A stretch of DNA of 42,649 nucleotides from CAZMXS01 sp964570325 (GCA_964570325.1 CAZMXS010000041.1:1-42649), one strand, 5' to 3'. Positions 17,928-28,822 are shown, counted from the stretch's first letter. Made by a program: numbers and translations. The notes: generated from the sequence alone by a model not told the origin.

Positions 17928-19049
17928 CTAGACTTCCAATTTTTTTTCCAGCGGCGCCAGGCAGCGGCACCCGCGCGCGGTCACCTGCACAACATCCTCG
18001 ATCCGCACGCCGCCGATATCAGGATAGTAAAGGCCCGGCTCGACGGTCACCACATGGCCGCGCTTAAGCCGTTGGCCACCCGCGCGCAAGGCCGGCGCTT
18101 CATGAATATCCAGCCCGACACCGTGGCCGGTGCTGTGGATAAACCCGCAAATGCGCCCGCCGCGCAGTTCCGTCGCAAAACCGCGGGCGCGGAAGGATTG
18201 CTCCACACTCTGATGGATAACTGTGGCGGAAGCGCCCGCGCGGATTTGCCGAATGGCCTGTGCCTGTGCCGCGCGCACGGCGGCGTACATCGTTTTAAGG
18301 CGCTCCGGCGCCGGCCCGCGACAGACGGTGCGGCTGAGGTCGCCCCAGTAACCCGTGCGGCGATGCTGCGGAAAAATATCCAGAACGATCGGCTCGCCGG
18401 CCCGCAAGGGCCCTGCGCCGCGCTCGTGCGGATCGGCCGAAAGCCGTCCGCCGGCGACGATCGTCTCGCGCGCCAGGCAGTCGTGACGGAAGAGCACCAG
18501 GTCAATGGCATGGCGCACCCGTTCGGCGGTCAGATGTCGGCCGTCCAATACCAGCCGGCGGTCCGGGGCAATGCGCGCGCGACGGATCAAACGGATCGCG
18601 GTGCGCATTGCCGCCACCGCTGCGCGTTGGGCAATCCGGATATGCCGGACTTCCACCGTGCTTTTCACTTCGCGCCGGGGATACGGTTGACCCTCCGCAA
18701 CCGCCACGCGAATGCCCGATTTTTCAAGGCGGCGAACGATTCCCACCGGGAAAGTTGGAGCTACTTGCACGCGGCGGATCCCGGCGCGGCGCAGCGCACC
18801 CAGCGCCCAGCCGGAAAGGCGGCGCCGATCCGGCTTTGCCAGCGGCAAGTCGGCCGGCGTCAGCACCGCACACCCACGCGCCAGCCGGCGCGCCCGCCCA
18901 TATTCAAGCGGGGATACCACCAATGTGCGCCGGCCGTGGTCATCCAATAAAAGCACAGGATCCGGCGCGGAAAAGCCCGTGGCATACAAAATATCGGCCG
19001 ATTCAAAGGCCGAGCCGATTAAAAGGCGCGGAACTGTTAATTTCTTCAC
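17928..19049 (-). CDS. M24 family metallopeptidase (Xaa-Pro peptidase-like)
   Basis: 373 residues. The pita-bread metal ligands are all visible: Asp in VLDIFPQ, Asp in WGDLSRT, His in STGHGVGLDIHE, Glu in TVEPGLY and Glu in RIEDVV. The N-terminal half (about residues 1-150) is the creatinase-type non-catalytic domain. Likely function is removal of residues next to proline from peptides, with two divalent metals; it could also be a creatinase-like amidohydrolase. It is the first gene of a leftward run and its upstream side faces the dnaA leader. Confidence 0.85.
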   Translation of the reverse strand: MKKLTVPRLLIGSAFESADILYATGFSAPDPVLLLDDHGRRTLVVSPLEYGRARRLARGCAVLTPADLPLAKPDRRRLSGWALGALRRAGIRRVQVAPTFPVGIVRRLEKSGIRVAVAEGQPYPRREVKSTVEVRHIRIAQRAAVAAMRTAIRLIRRARIAPDRRLVLDGRHLTAERVRHAIDLVLFRHDCLARETIVAGGRLSADPHERGAGPLRAGEPIVLDIFPQHRRTGYWGDLSRTVCRGPAPERLKTMYAAVRAAQAQAIRQIRAGASATVIHQSVEQSFRARGFATELRGGRICGFIHSTGHGVGLDIHEAPALRAGGQRLKRGHVVTVEPGLYYPDIGGVRIEDVVQVTARGCRCLAPLEKKLEV

Positions 19050-19595
19050 CTTTTTGGCCTTGTTTTTTCTGTAAAACCGCCGTTTTCCCGATGTTTTTTT
19101 TGTAAAAAGCGCATTAGATTCAAGTGTGCCAGACCGTCAAGTACCCAAACCGAATTTGAATATTTTTTTTCGAGATGTCCATATCTTGTTGATTTTTCGC
19201 TTGCTGCCACAATCTGTGGGGGCAACCACTTTTTCAAAAGGGTCGCCATTTTTTTACTTGTTCTAACCGTTCGCTTACCCTACTTTTGCGACCGTAAAAA
19301 GATTACAATGGAGGCCGGAAGGCTGTTAATAACCTGTTGATAGACTGTGGGATACTGGACTGTTTTTTTCATAAAGTGCTGAAATTTGTGTCGCTAGTGA
19401 CTGTCAGTCAGGATCGCTTTTTTGTCAATGAAAAGGGGTTGAAGTCAGGCGTGTTTTCTGGTTTCGTCAGCACTTGCGCGGCGGTTTAGTCAGCAGGTCG
19501 TTTGAAGCGGAGTTCGACGGGGCAGTTGTCCGGCGCATTGTGTTCAGCCAACAAAGCGCGTCGGGTTTGCCGACGCATGAGCGGGGGTGCGGAAA
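19050..19595 (+). promoter_or_regulatory. AT-rich dnaA leader with 11-bp phased box-like repeats
   Basis: No gene is visible in this 546-bp stretch between divergently transcribed genes. It contains T-rich tracts, two similar units (ttttttctgtaaaacc near 19067 and ttttttttgtaaaaagc near 19096), and a palindrome CCACAATCTGTGG (19207-19219). At 19324, 19335 and 19346 three units begin, exactly 11 bp apart: tgttaataacc, tgttgatagac, tgtgggatact. The first two match the DnaA box TGTGGATAA at 7 of 9 bases. The region should hold the promoters of dnaA and of the M24 gene; autoregulation by DnaA or a second origin element is inferred. Confidence 0.5.
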
Positions 19596-20954
19596 GTGGA
19601 CACTCAGGCTTCGTCTGTGTGGGGCAGTGCGTGCAGCCATCTGGCCGCGACGCTGTCGCCGGATGTCTATGATCGCTGGATTCGAGTAATTGAAGCGACG
19701 GAGATTAAGGGCGACACATTGTTTCTGCGAGTGGCCAACGATTTTTATCAATCCTGGCTTGAGGAAAATTATCTCCCGTTGATTCGCAACGCGATCGCGG
19801 TTTCGTGCGGGCGCGACCTTAAGATCGAGTTTGGGGTCGGCGCTGTATCCACGCCGGCAGAGCCGCCGGCACCGGCGGAGCCGGCCGCGGAACCGGCTCG
19901 GACGGAGCGGCATGGAGTGCGCCGGGATCCCGGTTTGAATCCCAAGTATATTTTCGAGAGCTTCGTCGTGGGCGCCTCCAACAGTTTCGCCCACGCTTGC
20001 GCGTTGGCCGTGGCGCAGTCGCCTGGCCGGAGTTACAACCCGCTGTTCATTTACGGAGGCGTCGGCCTGGGCAAGACGCACCTGATGCAAGCGATCGGGC
20101 ACCAAGTGCATCGCCAGGGCAAGACGCAGATCTGCTACACTTCTTGCGAGACCTTTCTTAACGATTACATCGAAGGGCTGCAGTCCAAATCGCTCGCTCC
20201 CTTCCGGAAAAAGTATCGCGACATTGATCTGTTATTGATTGACGACATTCATTTTCTTGCCGGCAAGGAGCGGATCCAGGAGGAATTTTTTCACACGTTC
20301 AACGCGCTTTATGAAAAGCAGAAGCAGATTGTGCTGACCTCCGATCGGCCCGCGCGGGAAATCACCGGGCTTGAGCAGCGGCTTGTTTCACGTTTCGAGT
20401 GGGGGACGGTCACGCAAATTGAATTGCCGGACATCGAAACCCGGATCGCCATCCTCCGCAAGAAGCAGCAGGACATCCGGCTGTCGCTGCCGGATGATGT
20501 TATTACGTTCATAGCCGAGCACATCCGCTCGAACATCCGCCGGCTAGAGGGCGCGCTGATTCGGGTGGCCTCCTACGCCTCCCTGACCGGCAAGCCCCTG
20601 AATACAGACACGGTCGAGTATCTGTTGCATGACACCATTGACCAGGAACAGCACGAGGCGCTGACTATCGAGGCCGTCCAACGCGTGGTTGCGGAGTTCT
20701 ATGATATCCGTCTGGGCGATATGACCAGCAAGCAGCGCCCGCAATCCATCGCCTTCCCGCGCCAGGTTGCCATGTACCTGTGCCGGACGCTGACTTCCAA
20801 CTCGCTCCCCACCATCGGCAATGCCTTTGGCCGAAATCATGCGACGGTCCTGCACGCCTGCCGTCTCGTGGGAGAAAAAATAAAGACGGATGCCGCTTTC
20901 CGGCAGACAATCGGCACCATTCGTCAACGGCTAGGCCAGCGGACGCCGGCATAA
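19596..20954 (+). CDS. dnaA: chromosomal replication initiator DnaA
   Basis: 452 residues from GTG 19596, chosen because GGGGGTG lies 8 nt upstream; GTG 19587 is the alternative. Domain I is about residues 1-85, and domain II is a short Pro/Ala/Glu linker (85-110). The AAA+ domain has Walker A GGVGLGKTH, Walker B LLLIDDIHF and arginine-finger region GLEQRLVSRF. Domain IV ends with the helix-turn-helix IGNAFGRNHATVLHACRLV. In E. coli this helix reads GRDHTTVLHAC; here the Asp and the first Thr are Asn and Ala, two positions known to contact bases. The start of replication at oriC is the expected role. dnaN follows after 404 bp. Confidence 0.97.
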   Translation: MDTQASSVWGSACSHLAATLSPDVYDRWIRVIEATEIKGDTLFLRVANDFYQSWLEENYLPLIRNAIAVSCGRDLKIEFGVGAVSTPAEPPAPAEPAAEPARTERHGVRRDPGLNPKYIFESFVVGASNSFAHACALAVAQSPGRSYNPLFIYGGVGLGKTHLMQAIGHQVHRQGKTQICYTSCETFLNDYIEGLQSKSLAPFRKKYRDIDLLLIDDIHFLAGKERIQEEFFHTFNALYEKQKQIVLTSDRPAREITGLEQRLVSRFEWGTVTQIELPDIETRIAILRKKQQDIRLSLPDDVITFIAEHIRSNIRRLEGALIRVASYASLTGKPLNTDTVEYLLHDTIDQEQHEALTIEAVQRVVAEFYDIRLGDMTSKQRPQSIAFPRQVAMYLCRTLTSNSLPTIGNAFGRNHATVLHACRLVGEKIKTDAAFRQTIGTIRQRLGQRTPA

Positions 20955-21358
20955 CACCGCCGTCCCGGCAGAATTTGGGTGCATGGAATCGGATGGTGGC
21001 AAGCCATATCAAACGGAACCACGGAATAGTCATATCCATGGCGCATTGTTTTTCTTATTCGTTTGCGGCGGCGTTACAAAAGGCCATTCAACTGTAGAGC
21101 TGTGGAAAACCGTGGGGATAACCCGTTGAAAGAAAATGAACAAGTTGGATAACCTGCCCAACTGTGAGCAAGGCCCGAGTTATTTATCGGCTATCCACAA
21201 TTCTGCCCACAGCCCTTCCTTCCCTTTTCCCCGCATAAACATTGAATACGGCCTTGCAATTGAAGGAATTAACACCCCATAATAATAAGATGTATTAAAT
21301 TGTTTTTCGAAAAATCATTATTCGGATCTGATGATATTTGCTGGAGGGATGGTGACCG
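20955..21358 (+). other. dnaA-dnaN intergenic region, candidate oriC
   Basis: No gene is visible. DnaA-box-like sites: TGTGGAAAACC (21101-21111), TGGGGATAACC (21113-21123), GTTGGATAACC (21144-21154), and CTATCCACA (21191-21199, opposite orientation, 8 of 9 bases of TTATCCACA). Several share a CC after the box, as does one site upstream of dnaA. An AT-rich stretch at about 21265-21330 could be the unwinding element. CTGGAGGGA at 21341-21349 is the dnaN Shine-Dalgarno site. Position between dnaA and dnaN, clustered boxes and an AT-rich tract together make this the best origin candidate, but no box is a perfect match. Confidence 0.6.
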
Positions 21359-22459
21359 ATGAAACTGAAGGTCAACAAGGATGCGGCGCTTGCCAATCTG
21401 CAGAAGATTCAGAGCGTGATCAGCACGCGGACAACCCTGCCCATTCTATCCAACATTCATTTCAAAGCGGAGCAGGACCGTCTTTGGCTGACCGCCACCG
21501 ACTTGGAAGTCAGTGTTCGAACCTCGTTTGAGAGCGAGATCGCCAAGGCCGGCGGCACAACCCTTCCCGCCAAGCGCATCATCAGCATCTTTCGCGAACT
21601 GGCCGCCAATGATATCGAGATTGAGGTGGACGATAAAGATCAGGCCGCCATTCGTGCCGGCGCATCCTTTTTCCGTATTATCGGTCTTTCGGAGGATGAG
21701 TTTCCCCCGCTCCCCAAGTTCGAAGGCGGCAAGACCTATACCATCGAGCAACGTATCTTTCGCGATATGCTGCGCAACACCAGCTACGCGGCCTCGAAGG
21801 ACGAAAATCGTTACCTCCTCAATGGCGTGTTATTGAGCTTCAAAGCCGGCAAGCTGACTGTCGTAGCCACCGATGGCAGACGCATGGCGCTGATGGAACA
21901 GGAAATCGAGTTTCCGAAGGATGCCGAGGCCGATCTCGTGATCCCTGCCAAGACCGTAGATGAGCTCGGGCGGACACTGGGTGAGAAGGGCGAGGTCCGG
22001 ATCACCGCCACCGGCAATCAGGTTGCGTTTGAGTTCGGCGATATTCTTCTGGTCTCGAAGCTGGTGGATGGCACCTATCCCAATTTTCGGCAGGTTATCC
22101 CCGCTCAATGCGAGGAGCGCGCGACATTTGTCCGGGATGAATTGTTGACTGCGCTCCGCCGCGTGGCCGTAATTGCCAGTGAGAAATCCAATTCCGTGAC
22201 CCTTGGTTTCTCAAAGAACCGCCTGGAAATCACGGTCAAGGCTCCCGATGTCGGCGAGGCGCGTGAGTCCATTGATATGAAATACACCGGAAAGCCCATC
22301 AATATCGCCTTCAATGCTGAGTTTCTGATGGATCCGCTTCGCTGCCTGACCGCAGACGAAGTTCACTTGGAATTGACCGACGAATTAAACCCTGGCGTGA
22401 TGAAGTGCATTGATCCCTTCATCTACGTTTTGATGCCGATGCGAACCAGTGCGGCGTAA
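21359..22459 (+). CDS. dnaN: DNA polymerase III beta sliding clamp
   Basis: 366 residues, the normal family length, starting MKLKVNKDAALANLQKIQ and ending with the conserved PFIYVLMPMR. The clamp loads onto DNA as a ring and tethers polymerase III; the ending is the region next to the hydrophobic pocket that binds partner proteins. The three repeated clamp domains are each about 120 residues. A Shine-Dalgarno site CTGGAGGGA lies about 10 nt before the ATG. Gene order dnaA-dnaN is the common ancestral arrangement; neither recF nor gyrB follows here. Confidence 0.97.
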   Translation: MKLKVNKDAALANLQKIQSVISTRTTLPILSNIHFKAEQDRLWLTATDLEVSVRTSFESEIAKAGGTTLPAKRIISIFRELAANDIEIEVDDKDQAAIRAGASFFRIIGLSEDEFPPLPKFEGGKTYTIEQRIFRDMLRNTSYAASKDENRYLLNGVLLSFKAGKLTVVATDGRRMALMEQEIEFPKDAEADLVIPAKTVDELGRTLGEKGEVRITATGNQVAFEFGDILLVSKLVDGTYPNFRQVIPAQCEERATFVRDELLTALRRVAVIASEKSNSVTLGFSKNRLEITVKAPDVGEARESIDMKYTGKPINIAFNAEFLMDPLRCLTADEVHLELTDELNPGVMKCIDPFIYVLMPMRTSAA

Positions 22460-22469
22460 AGGCGCCAAT

Positions 22470-22543
22470 TGGTTGCCCGACTAGGATTTGAACCTAGACA
22501 AACAGATCCAGAGTCTGTTGTGCTACCATTACACCATCGGGCA
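22470..22543 (-). tRNA. tRNA-Gln (anticodon CTG)
   Basis: The minus strand folds into a cloverleaf: acceptor TGCCCGA / TCGGGCA, D arm GGTGTAATGGTAGCAC, anticodon stem ACAGA / TCTGT with loop CTCTGGA (anticodon CTG), and T arm CTAGG / CCTAG around TTCAAAT. An A discriminator and an encoded CCA end at 22470. It lies head-on between dnaN and sixA. Confidence 0.93.
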
Positions 22544-22614
22544 GACTTTTCGGAAAATCACTTTATGGCTTTTCTCCCGTAAGTCAAGTTTGCGAAACAG
22601 AACCGCGCGGATTC

Positions 22615-23106
22615 ATGAAAATATTGTTTGTCCGACACGCCAAGGCAGTGGAAGCCGCGGACTTTGATGGCGCCGATCTCCTCCGGCCGCTGACTCTGGA
22701 TGGGTGCAAAGCTGCCCGCAAGGCGTTTCGAGTATTGGCTCGGTTCCAGAAAAAGCCTGAAATTATTGTTTGTTCCACAGCAGTTAGAGCCCGGCAAACG
22801 GCGGAAATTCTCGCCGCAGAATTGGCCGTTGAGCGCCTGATTGAATCCTCCAACCTTAATCCAGGTGCCCGGTTGGATGGTCTCAAGGCGGTGCTTGATG
22901 AAATCCCTTGCAATACGAAGCGTTTAGCCGTTGTTGGCCATGAACCAGACCTTTCCCTGATGATTTCCGCGCTGGTTGCGGATGGCAACCTGAACATTGA
23001 AATCAAGAAGGGGGCTTGCGCCGAGGTCGAAGTGGCGAGGGACACATTCAAAGGGTATCTTGGTTTGCTCGTTCCGGCTGGTGTCTTGCGTGATTTGGCC
23101 AATTGA
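22615..23106 (+). CDS. sixA: SixA-type phosphohistidine phosphatase
   Basis: 163 residues. The histidine-phosphatase motif is FVRHAKAVE near the N-terminus and the second His is in VVGHEPDLS (about residues 104-112). The short form without insertions matches SixA. In E. coli, SixA removes phosphate from NPr of the nitrogen-related PTS. Here the next gene, 81 bp downstream on the same strand, encodes the matching enzyme I (PtsP), which supports the same role. No strong Shine-Dalgarno site is visible. Confidence 0.88.
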   Translation: MKILFVRHAKAVEAADFDGADLLRPLTLDGCKAARKAFRVLARFQKKPEIIVCSTAVRARQTAEILAAELAVERLIESSNLNPGARLDGLKAVLDEIPCNTKRLAVVGHEPDLSLMISALVADGNLNIEIKKGACAEVEVARDTFKGYLGLLVPAGVLRDLAN

Positions 23107-23187
23107 TTTGGCCTGTCCCACGGATGAGCTAAAACCGTAAGAAAGCAGGACATCAAACGAAACTCCGCTATCTGCCAGCTTTTTTTA

Positions 23188-25437
23188 ATGAAAAAAGACA
23201 ATATCGAGTTGATTTGCAGTATTGGTGAATTGGCTGGGTTGTTTGAAAAAACCACCAGTCTTGACGCTTTTCTCCAAAAGGTCGTCAGCGTCGTTGCCTA
23301 TCACATGAAGGCCGCAGTGTGTTCTGTTTACATTTTTGATCCTGATTCCCAAGAGTTGGTCCTACGCGCCAACCAAGGGTTGAATCCTGATTTGGTAGGC
23401 CACCTCCGGCTCAAGCTGGGAGAGGGGATTACGGGTCATGCGTTGAAAGAAATGCGCCCAATTTGCGAAACTTGCGCCCGCAAAAGCCCATATTTCAAAT
23501 ACATTCCAGGCAGTTACGAAGAGCGCTACGAATCTTTCCTGGCGGTACCAATTCTTCGGGGAATTGCCAAAGTTGGCGTGCTGGCTGTGCAGGATACCCA
23601 ACCCGGCTATTTCGACGAGAACGATATCAAGGCCTTGCGCGCGATTGCTGCCCAATTGGCCAGCACGATTGAAAACGCCAATTTGTTGCTTACCTTGCAC
23701 GGTATTCCCAATCCACTCATGCGAAAGGAACCCTCCACCCCCTCCAAATCCATCACCTTTATCAAGGGGATTTCCGCTTCAGCCGGAACAGTTTTTGGCA
23801 AATCCACGACTATTGGGCATCTCCAGGCATCCGGCGACGCCTGTCCCTGGCCCTCGAGCGCCACTTTGAGCGATTTCCGGCGGGCCTTGGCGGCAACTGA
23901 GGAACAGTTGAACAAGCTGCACCGCCAGATGGAGGAACGTCTTTCCGACGTCGCATCCCTCATTTTCAGCGCTCACCTGTTGATGCTCAAGGATGAAGCA
24001 TTTTCCGGCGAGATGGTGCGCCGGATCGAAGGCGGCGAGCCGGTGCAAGCCGCGATTCTCGACGTCGTCCAGCAATATACCGATCTTTTTTCCGCCAGCA
24101 GTAATCCGATGCTGCGGGAAAAGACCCAGGATGTCAAAGACCTTGGCCATCGTCTGCTGCACAATCTGTATCCGACTTCGAACGATCCCGTTGATTACTC
24201 TGGACAGATTGTGATTGCCGAGGAATTGCTTCCATCCGACCTGGTCAAACTGGCCGCTCAAGGCGCCGGTGGCGTAGTCCTGACCGGCGGCAGCCTGACC
24301 GCACATATCGCCATCCTGGCACGGTCTATTCAACTCCCCCTTGTGCTGGCTTCAGAAAAAAGCCTCCTGAATCTGGCCGAAGGCACACCCATTTTGCTGG
24401 ATGCGGAACAAGGAAGCATTTTTATCAATCCCAAGGCAGAGGTTATCAAGAATTTTCATGAATCAGCCGAGACTGCCGCGCGGGCCGCTGAACTCGAGTC
24501 CGCTGTCCGGCCCGAAACACACACGCGTGATGGGCGGCCGGTGCATTTGATGGCTAACATCAACCTCCTGAATGATTTGAAGGTTGCGCTCCGGCTGAAA
24601 GCGGAGGGCGTCGGGCTTTATCGCAGTGAGTTTCCATTCATTGTGCGGAGCGATTTTCCATCTGAAGAGGAGCAATACCGCGTTTATCGCCGCATTCTTG
24701 AAACAATGGAATCGCGACCAGTCGTGTTTCGTACGCTCGATATCGGCGGCGACAAGATGCTTTCCTATTTTCCGCGCATCAACGAATCCAATCCGTTCCT
24801 GGGGTTGCGCGCCATTCGTTTTTCTCTGCGGAATCGCGATATTTTTGACCAGCAACTGCGCGCTTTGCTCCGGGCTGGCGCCGGCGGAAATCTGAAAATC
24901 ATGTTTCCGCTTATTTCCTCGGTGGACGATTTCATTCAAGCCCGCGATATTGTAGCTGAATGCCGCGCCGCCCTGGAAAAAGAGCGGATACCCCATAATT
25001 CCAATCCGGCATTGGGCGTGATGATCGAGATTCCCTCTGCGGTCGAAGTAATTGACGAATTGGCCGGTATGGCCGATTTTCTAAGCATCGGCAGTAACGA
25101 CCTCGTTCAATACATGCTGGCTGTTGATCGGACAAATGAACACATTGCCGACCTCTATGTAGCCTGCCACCCGGCGGTATTGCGCGCGATCAAGCGCGTG
25201 ACCGACGCCGCTCAAAAACACGGCAAACCACTATCCATTTGCGGCGAAATGGCCGCTGATCCACGCCTGACGCCGTTTTTGATCGGAATCGGTATCGAGA
25301 CCTTCAGCCTCGATGCGCGGTTGATTCCAAAGATTCAAGCGGAGATTGGTCGGATTAACAGCCAGGAGGCTGTGAAGTTCGCGGGAAAACTTTTATCCTG
25401 CGGCCGGGTATCGGAAGTGAAAGCGCTGCTGGGGTGA
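23188..25437 (+). CDS. ptsP: PTS enzyme I, nitrogen-type with GAF domain
   Basis: 749 residues, close to E. coli PtsP. An N-terminal GAF domain (about residues 10-170; LKLGEGITGHALKE, SFLAVPILR) is followed by the enzyme I fold. The phosphorylated His is H373 in GGSLTAHIAILARS; the PEP-binding barrel has FRTLDIGGDKM, NPFLGLRAIRFSL and GSNDLVQYMLAVDR, with the catalytic Cys in ICGEMA (C685). The enzyme passes phosphate from PEP to an HPr-like carrier; the GAF domain senses nitrogen state in known homologues. No ptsO/ptsN is in the window. No clear Shine-Dalgarno site precedes the ATG. Confidence 0.93.
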   Translation: MKKDNIELICSIGELAGLFEKTTSLDAFLQKVVSVVAYHMKAAVCSVYIFDPDSQELVLRANQGLNPDLVGHLRLKLGEGITGHALKEMRPICETCARKSPYFKYIPGSYEERYESFLAVPILRGIAKVGVLAVQDTQPGYFDENDIKALRAIAAQLASTIENANLLLTLHGIPNPLMRKEPSTPSKSITFIKGISASAGTVFGKSTTIGHLQASGDACPWPSSATLSDFRRALAATEEQLNKLHRQMEERLSDVASLIFSAHLLMLKDEAFSGEMVRRIEGGEPVQAAILDVVQQYTDLFSASSNPMLREKTQDVKDLGHRLLHNLYPTSNDPVDYSGQIVIAEELLPSDLVKLAAQGAGGVVLTGGSLTAHIAILARSIQLPLVLASEKSLLNLAEGTPILLDAEQGSIFINPKAEVIKNFHESAETAARAAELESAVRPETHTRDGRPVHLMANINLLNDLKVALRLKAEGVGLYRSEFPFIVRSDFPSEEEQYRVYRRILETMESRPVVFRTLDIGGDKMLSYFPRINESNPFLGLRAIRFSLRNRDIFDQQLRALLRAGAGGNLKIMFPLISSVDDFIQARDIVAECRAALEKERIPHNSNPALGVMIEIPSAVEVIDELAGMADFLSIGSNDLVQYMLAVDRTNEHIADLYVACHPAVLRAIKRVTDAAQKHGKPLSICGEMAADPRLTPFLIGIGIETFSLDARLIPKIQAEIGRINSQEAVKFAGKLLSCGRVSEVKALLG

Positions 25438-25479
25438 CCCGATGGCGCAGCGGAACGAGTCCGCGTGGAAAATACGCCA

Positions 25480-26757
25480 CTATTCTTCCCGCACAATATC
25501 CGCGCCCAGCGCCCGTAACCGTTCGTCAATCTTCTCGTAACCGCGGTCTACAACCTGGGCCAGGTCAATCTTGCTTTCGCCCCTGGCGCACAGGGCGGCG
25601 ATAATCAGGGCCATGCCGGCGCGGATATCCGGGCTGGCTAGGTGGGAACCATGCAGGCGCGCCGGGCCAACTACATGCACGCGATGCGGATCGCACTGAA
25701 TCAGCTTGGCCCCCATTTCCAGCAGCCGGTCAACGAAGTACATGCGGCTCTCGAACATTTTCTCGAAAAACAGGATGCTGCCTGTCACCTGCGTGGCCAG
25801 CACCAGGGCCACGCTCATCAAGTCGGACGGAAAAGAAGGCCATGCCCCATCCTCAATTTTAGGGATTGCGGCATGCGCATCCATTTGAATCCGCAGCTTC
25901 TGCTTCGCGGGGAGTAACAACTTGTCGTTTTCCATCGTCCAATTGACCCCCATTTTCTGGAAGCCGCGATGAATAACGCTCATAGTGACGGAATCCGGCA
26001 GACCCTCGATTGTCAGTTCACCGTGGGTCGCCGCCGCCGCCGCCAGGAAACTGCCCACCTCGATATGATCGGGGCTGACTCGAAATGTTGCCCCGTGCAA
26101 TTGTTCCACGCCGTGAATCGTAATCCGATTGGTTCCCAACCCTTCAATTCGCGCGCCCATCTGGTTCAGCAAGAGCCCCAAATCCCGCACATGCGGCTCG
26201 CAGGCGGCATTGAAGATGGTTGTTCGGCCTTCCGCCAGCACGCTGGCCATCAGGATGTTTTCCGTGGCGGTGACACTGGCTTCATCAAGCAGGATATCGG
26301 CCCCTTTCAAGTTCTTGCGCTGAAAGGTATAATGACGACCGATCTGGACGGAAATTCCAAGGGCGCGCAAGCCGTTAAAGTGGGTGTCGAGCGGGCGGCG
26401 GCCGATCACATCGCCGCCCGGCGAGAAAATGATGGCCCGGCCGTGGCGCGCGGCCAGCGGCCCGGCCAACAGAATGGAGGTGCGCACCTTGCGGCAGAGA
26501 TCCTTGTCCAGGCGGCGTTTACGCAGGGCCGTGGCGGCAAGCGTTACCGTGCGCCCGGTGGAGTTCACTTTGACGCCCAGCGATGCCAGCAGATCCAGCA
26601 TGACCTGCACGTCCATAATCTGCGGGACGTTTTCGAGCGTGACCGGCTCATCGGTCAGCAGGCAGGCCGCCAGCATCGGCAGAACGGCGTTCTTGTTGCC
26701 CACCGGCTGAAATACGCCGCTGAGCCGCTTCTGGCCATGGATGATGAAACGAGGCAT
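25480..26757 (-). CDS. murA: UDP-N-acetylglucosamine 1-carboxyvinyltransferase
   Basis: 425 residues, the normal size. It transfers enolpyruvate from PEP to UDP-GlcNAc, the first committed step of peptidoglycan. Visible key residues: K22 and N23 (VGNKNAV), R91-region RKVRTSILLAGP, Asp in PSFPSDLM and Arg in DIRAGMAL. The loop that normally carries Cys115 (GGCxIGxRP) reads PGGDVIGRRP, with Asp116 instead of Cys. Such Asp enzymes occur in Chlamydia and Mycobacterium and are insensitive to fosfomycin. The gene follows glmS by 64 bp, giving an amino-sugar/cell-wall pair, and it has no visible Shine-Dalgarno site. Confidence 0.96.
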   Translation of the reverse strand: MPRFIIHGQKRLSGVFQPVGNKNAVLPMLAACLLTDEPVTLENVPQIMDVQVMLDLLASLGVKVNSTGRTVTLAATALRKRRLDKDLCRKVRTSILLAGPLAARHGRAIIFSPGGDVIGRRPLDTHFNGLRALGISVQIGRHYTFQRKNLKGADILLDEASVTATENILMASVLAEGRTTIFNAACEPHVRDLGLLLNQMGARIEGLGTNRITIHGVEQLHGATFRVSPDHIEVGSFLAAAAATHGELTIEGLPDSVTMSVIHRGFQKMGVNWTMENDKLLLPAKQKLRIQMDAHAAIPKIEDGAWPSFPSDLMSVALVLATQVTGSILFFEKMFESRMYFVDRLLEMGAKLIQCDPHRVHVVGPARLHGSHLASPDIRAGMALIIAALCARGESKIDLAQVVDRGYEKIDERLRALGADIVREE

Positions 26758-26760
26758 TGG

Positions 26761-26793
26761 GGAATGGTGAAGGGTGAAGATGGAATGGTGAAG
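26761..26793 (-). repeat. 12-bp direct repeats in the glmS-murA spacer
   Basis: Two copies of ggaatggtgaag (26761-26772 and 26782-26793), 21 bp apart, fill most of the spacer. They occupy the place where the murA ribosome site would be expected. A role is not evident. Confidence 0.7.
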
Positions 26794-26821
26794 AAAAAAA
26801 TGACTTTCGCTTTCGCCCGCC

Positions 26822-28663
<1,842 letters not shown>

Positions 28664-28822
28664 GGTGAAGTCCTCCGGTATCGCGCTACTATACGGCGGG
28701 CTGATGGCGGCGACAAGGCCGGTTAGCCCCCACGGAACAGAATGCCTGGCGCGCGGGTCTCAAATCCCGCTCACCCTGGTCCATGGGCCATGCTATTAAG
28801 CGCAGTGTGTTCAGGGCCAGCG

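Noticed and set aside
17904..18950. Plus-strand open frame of 348 codons
   Set aside because: It is antisense to the M24 peptidase, whose metal ligands are all present.
28753..28770. T-arm-like hairpin (GCGGG / CCCGC)
   Set aside because: No matching acceptor, D or anticodon arms nearby, so not a tRNA; a remnant cannot be shown.
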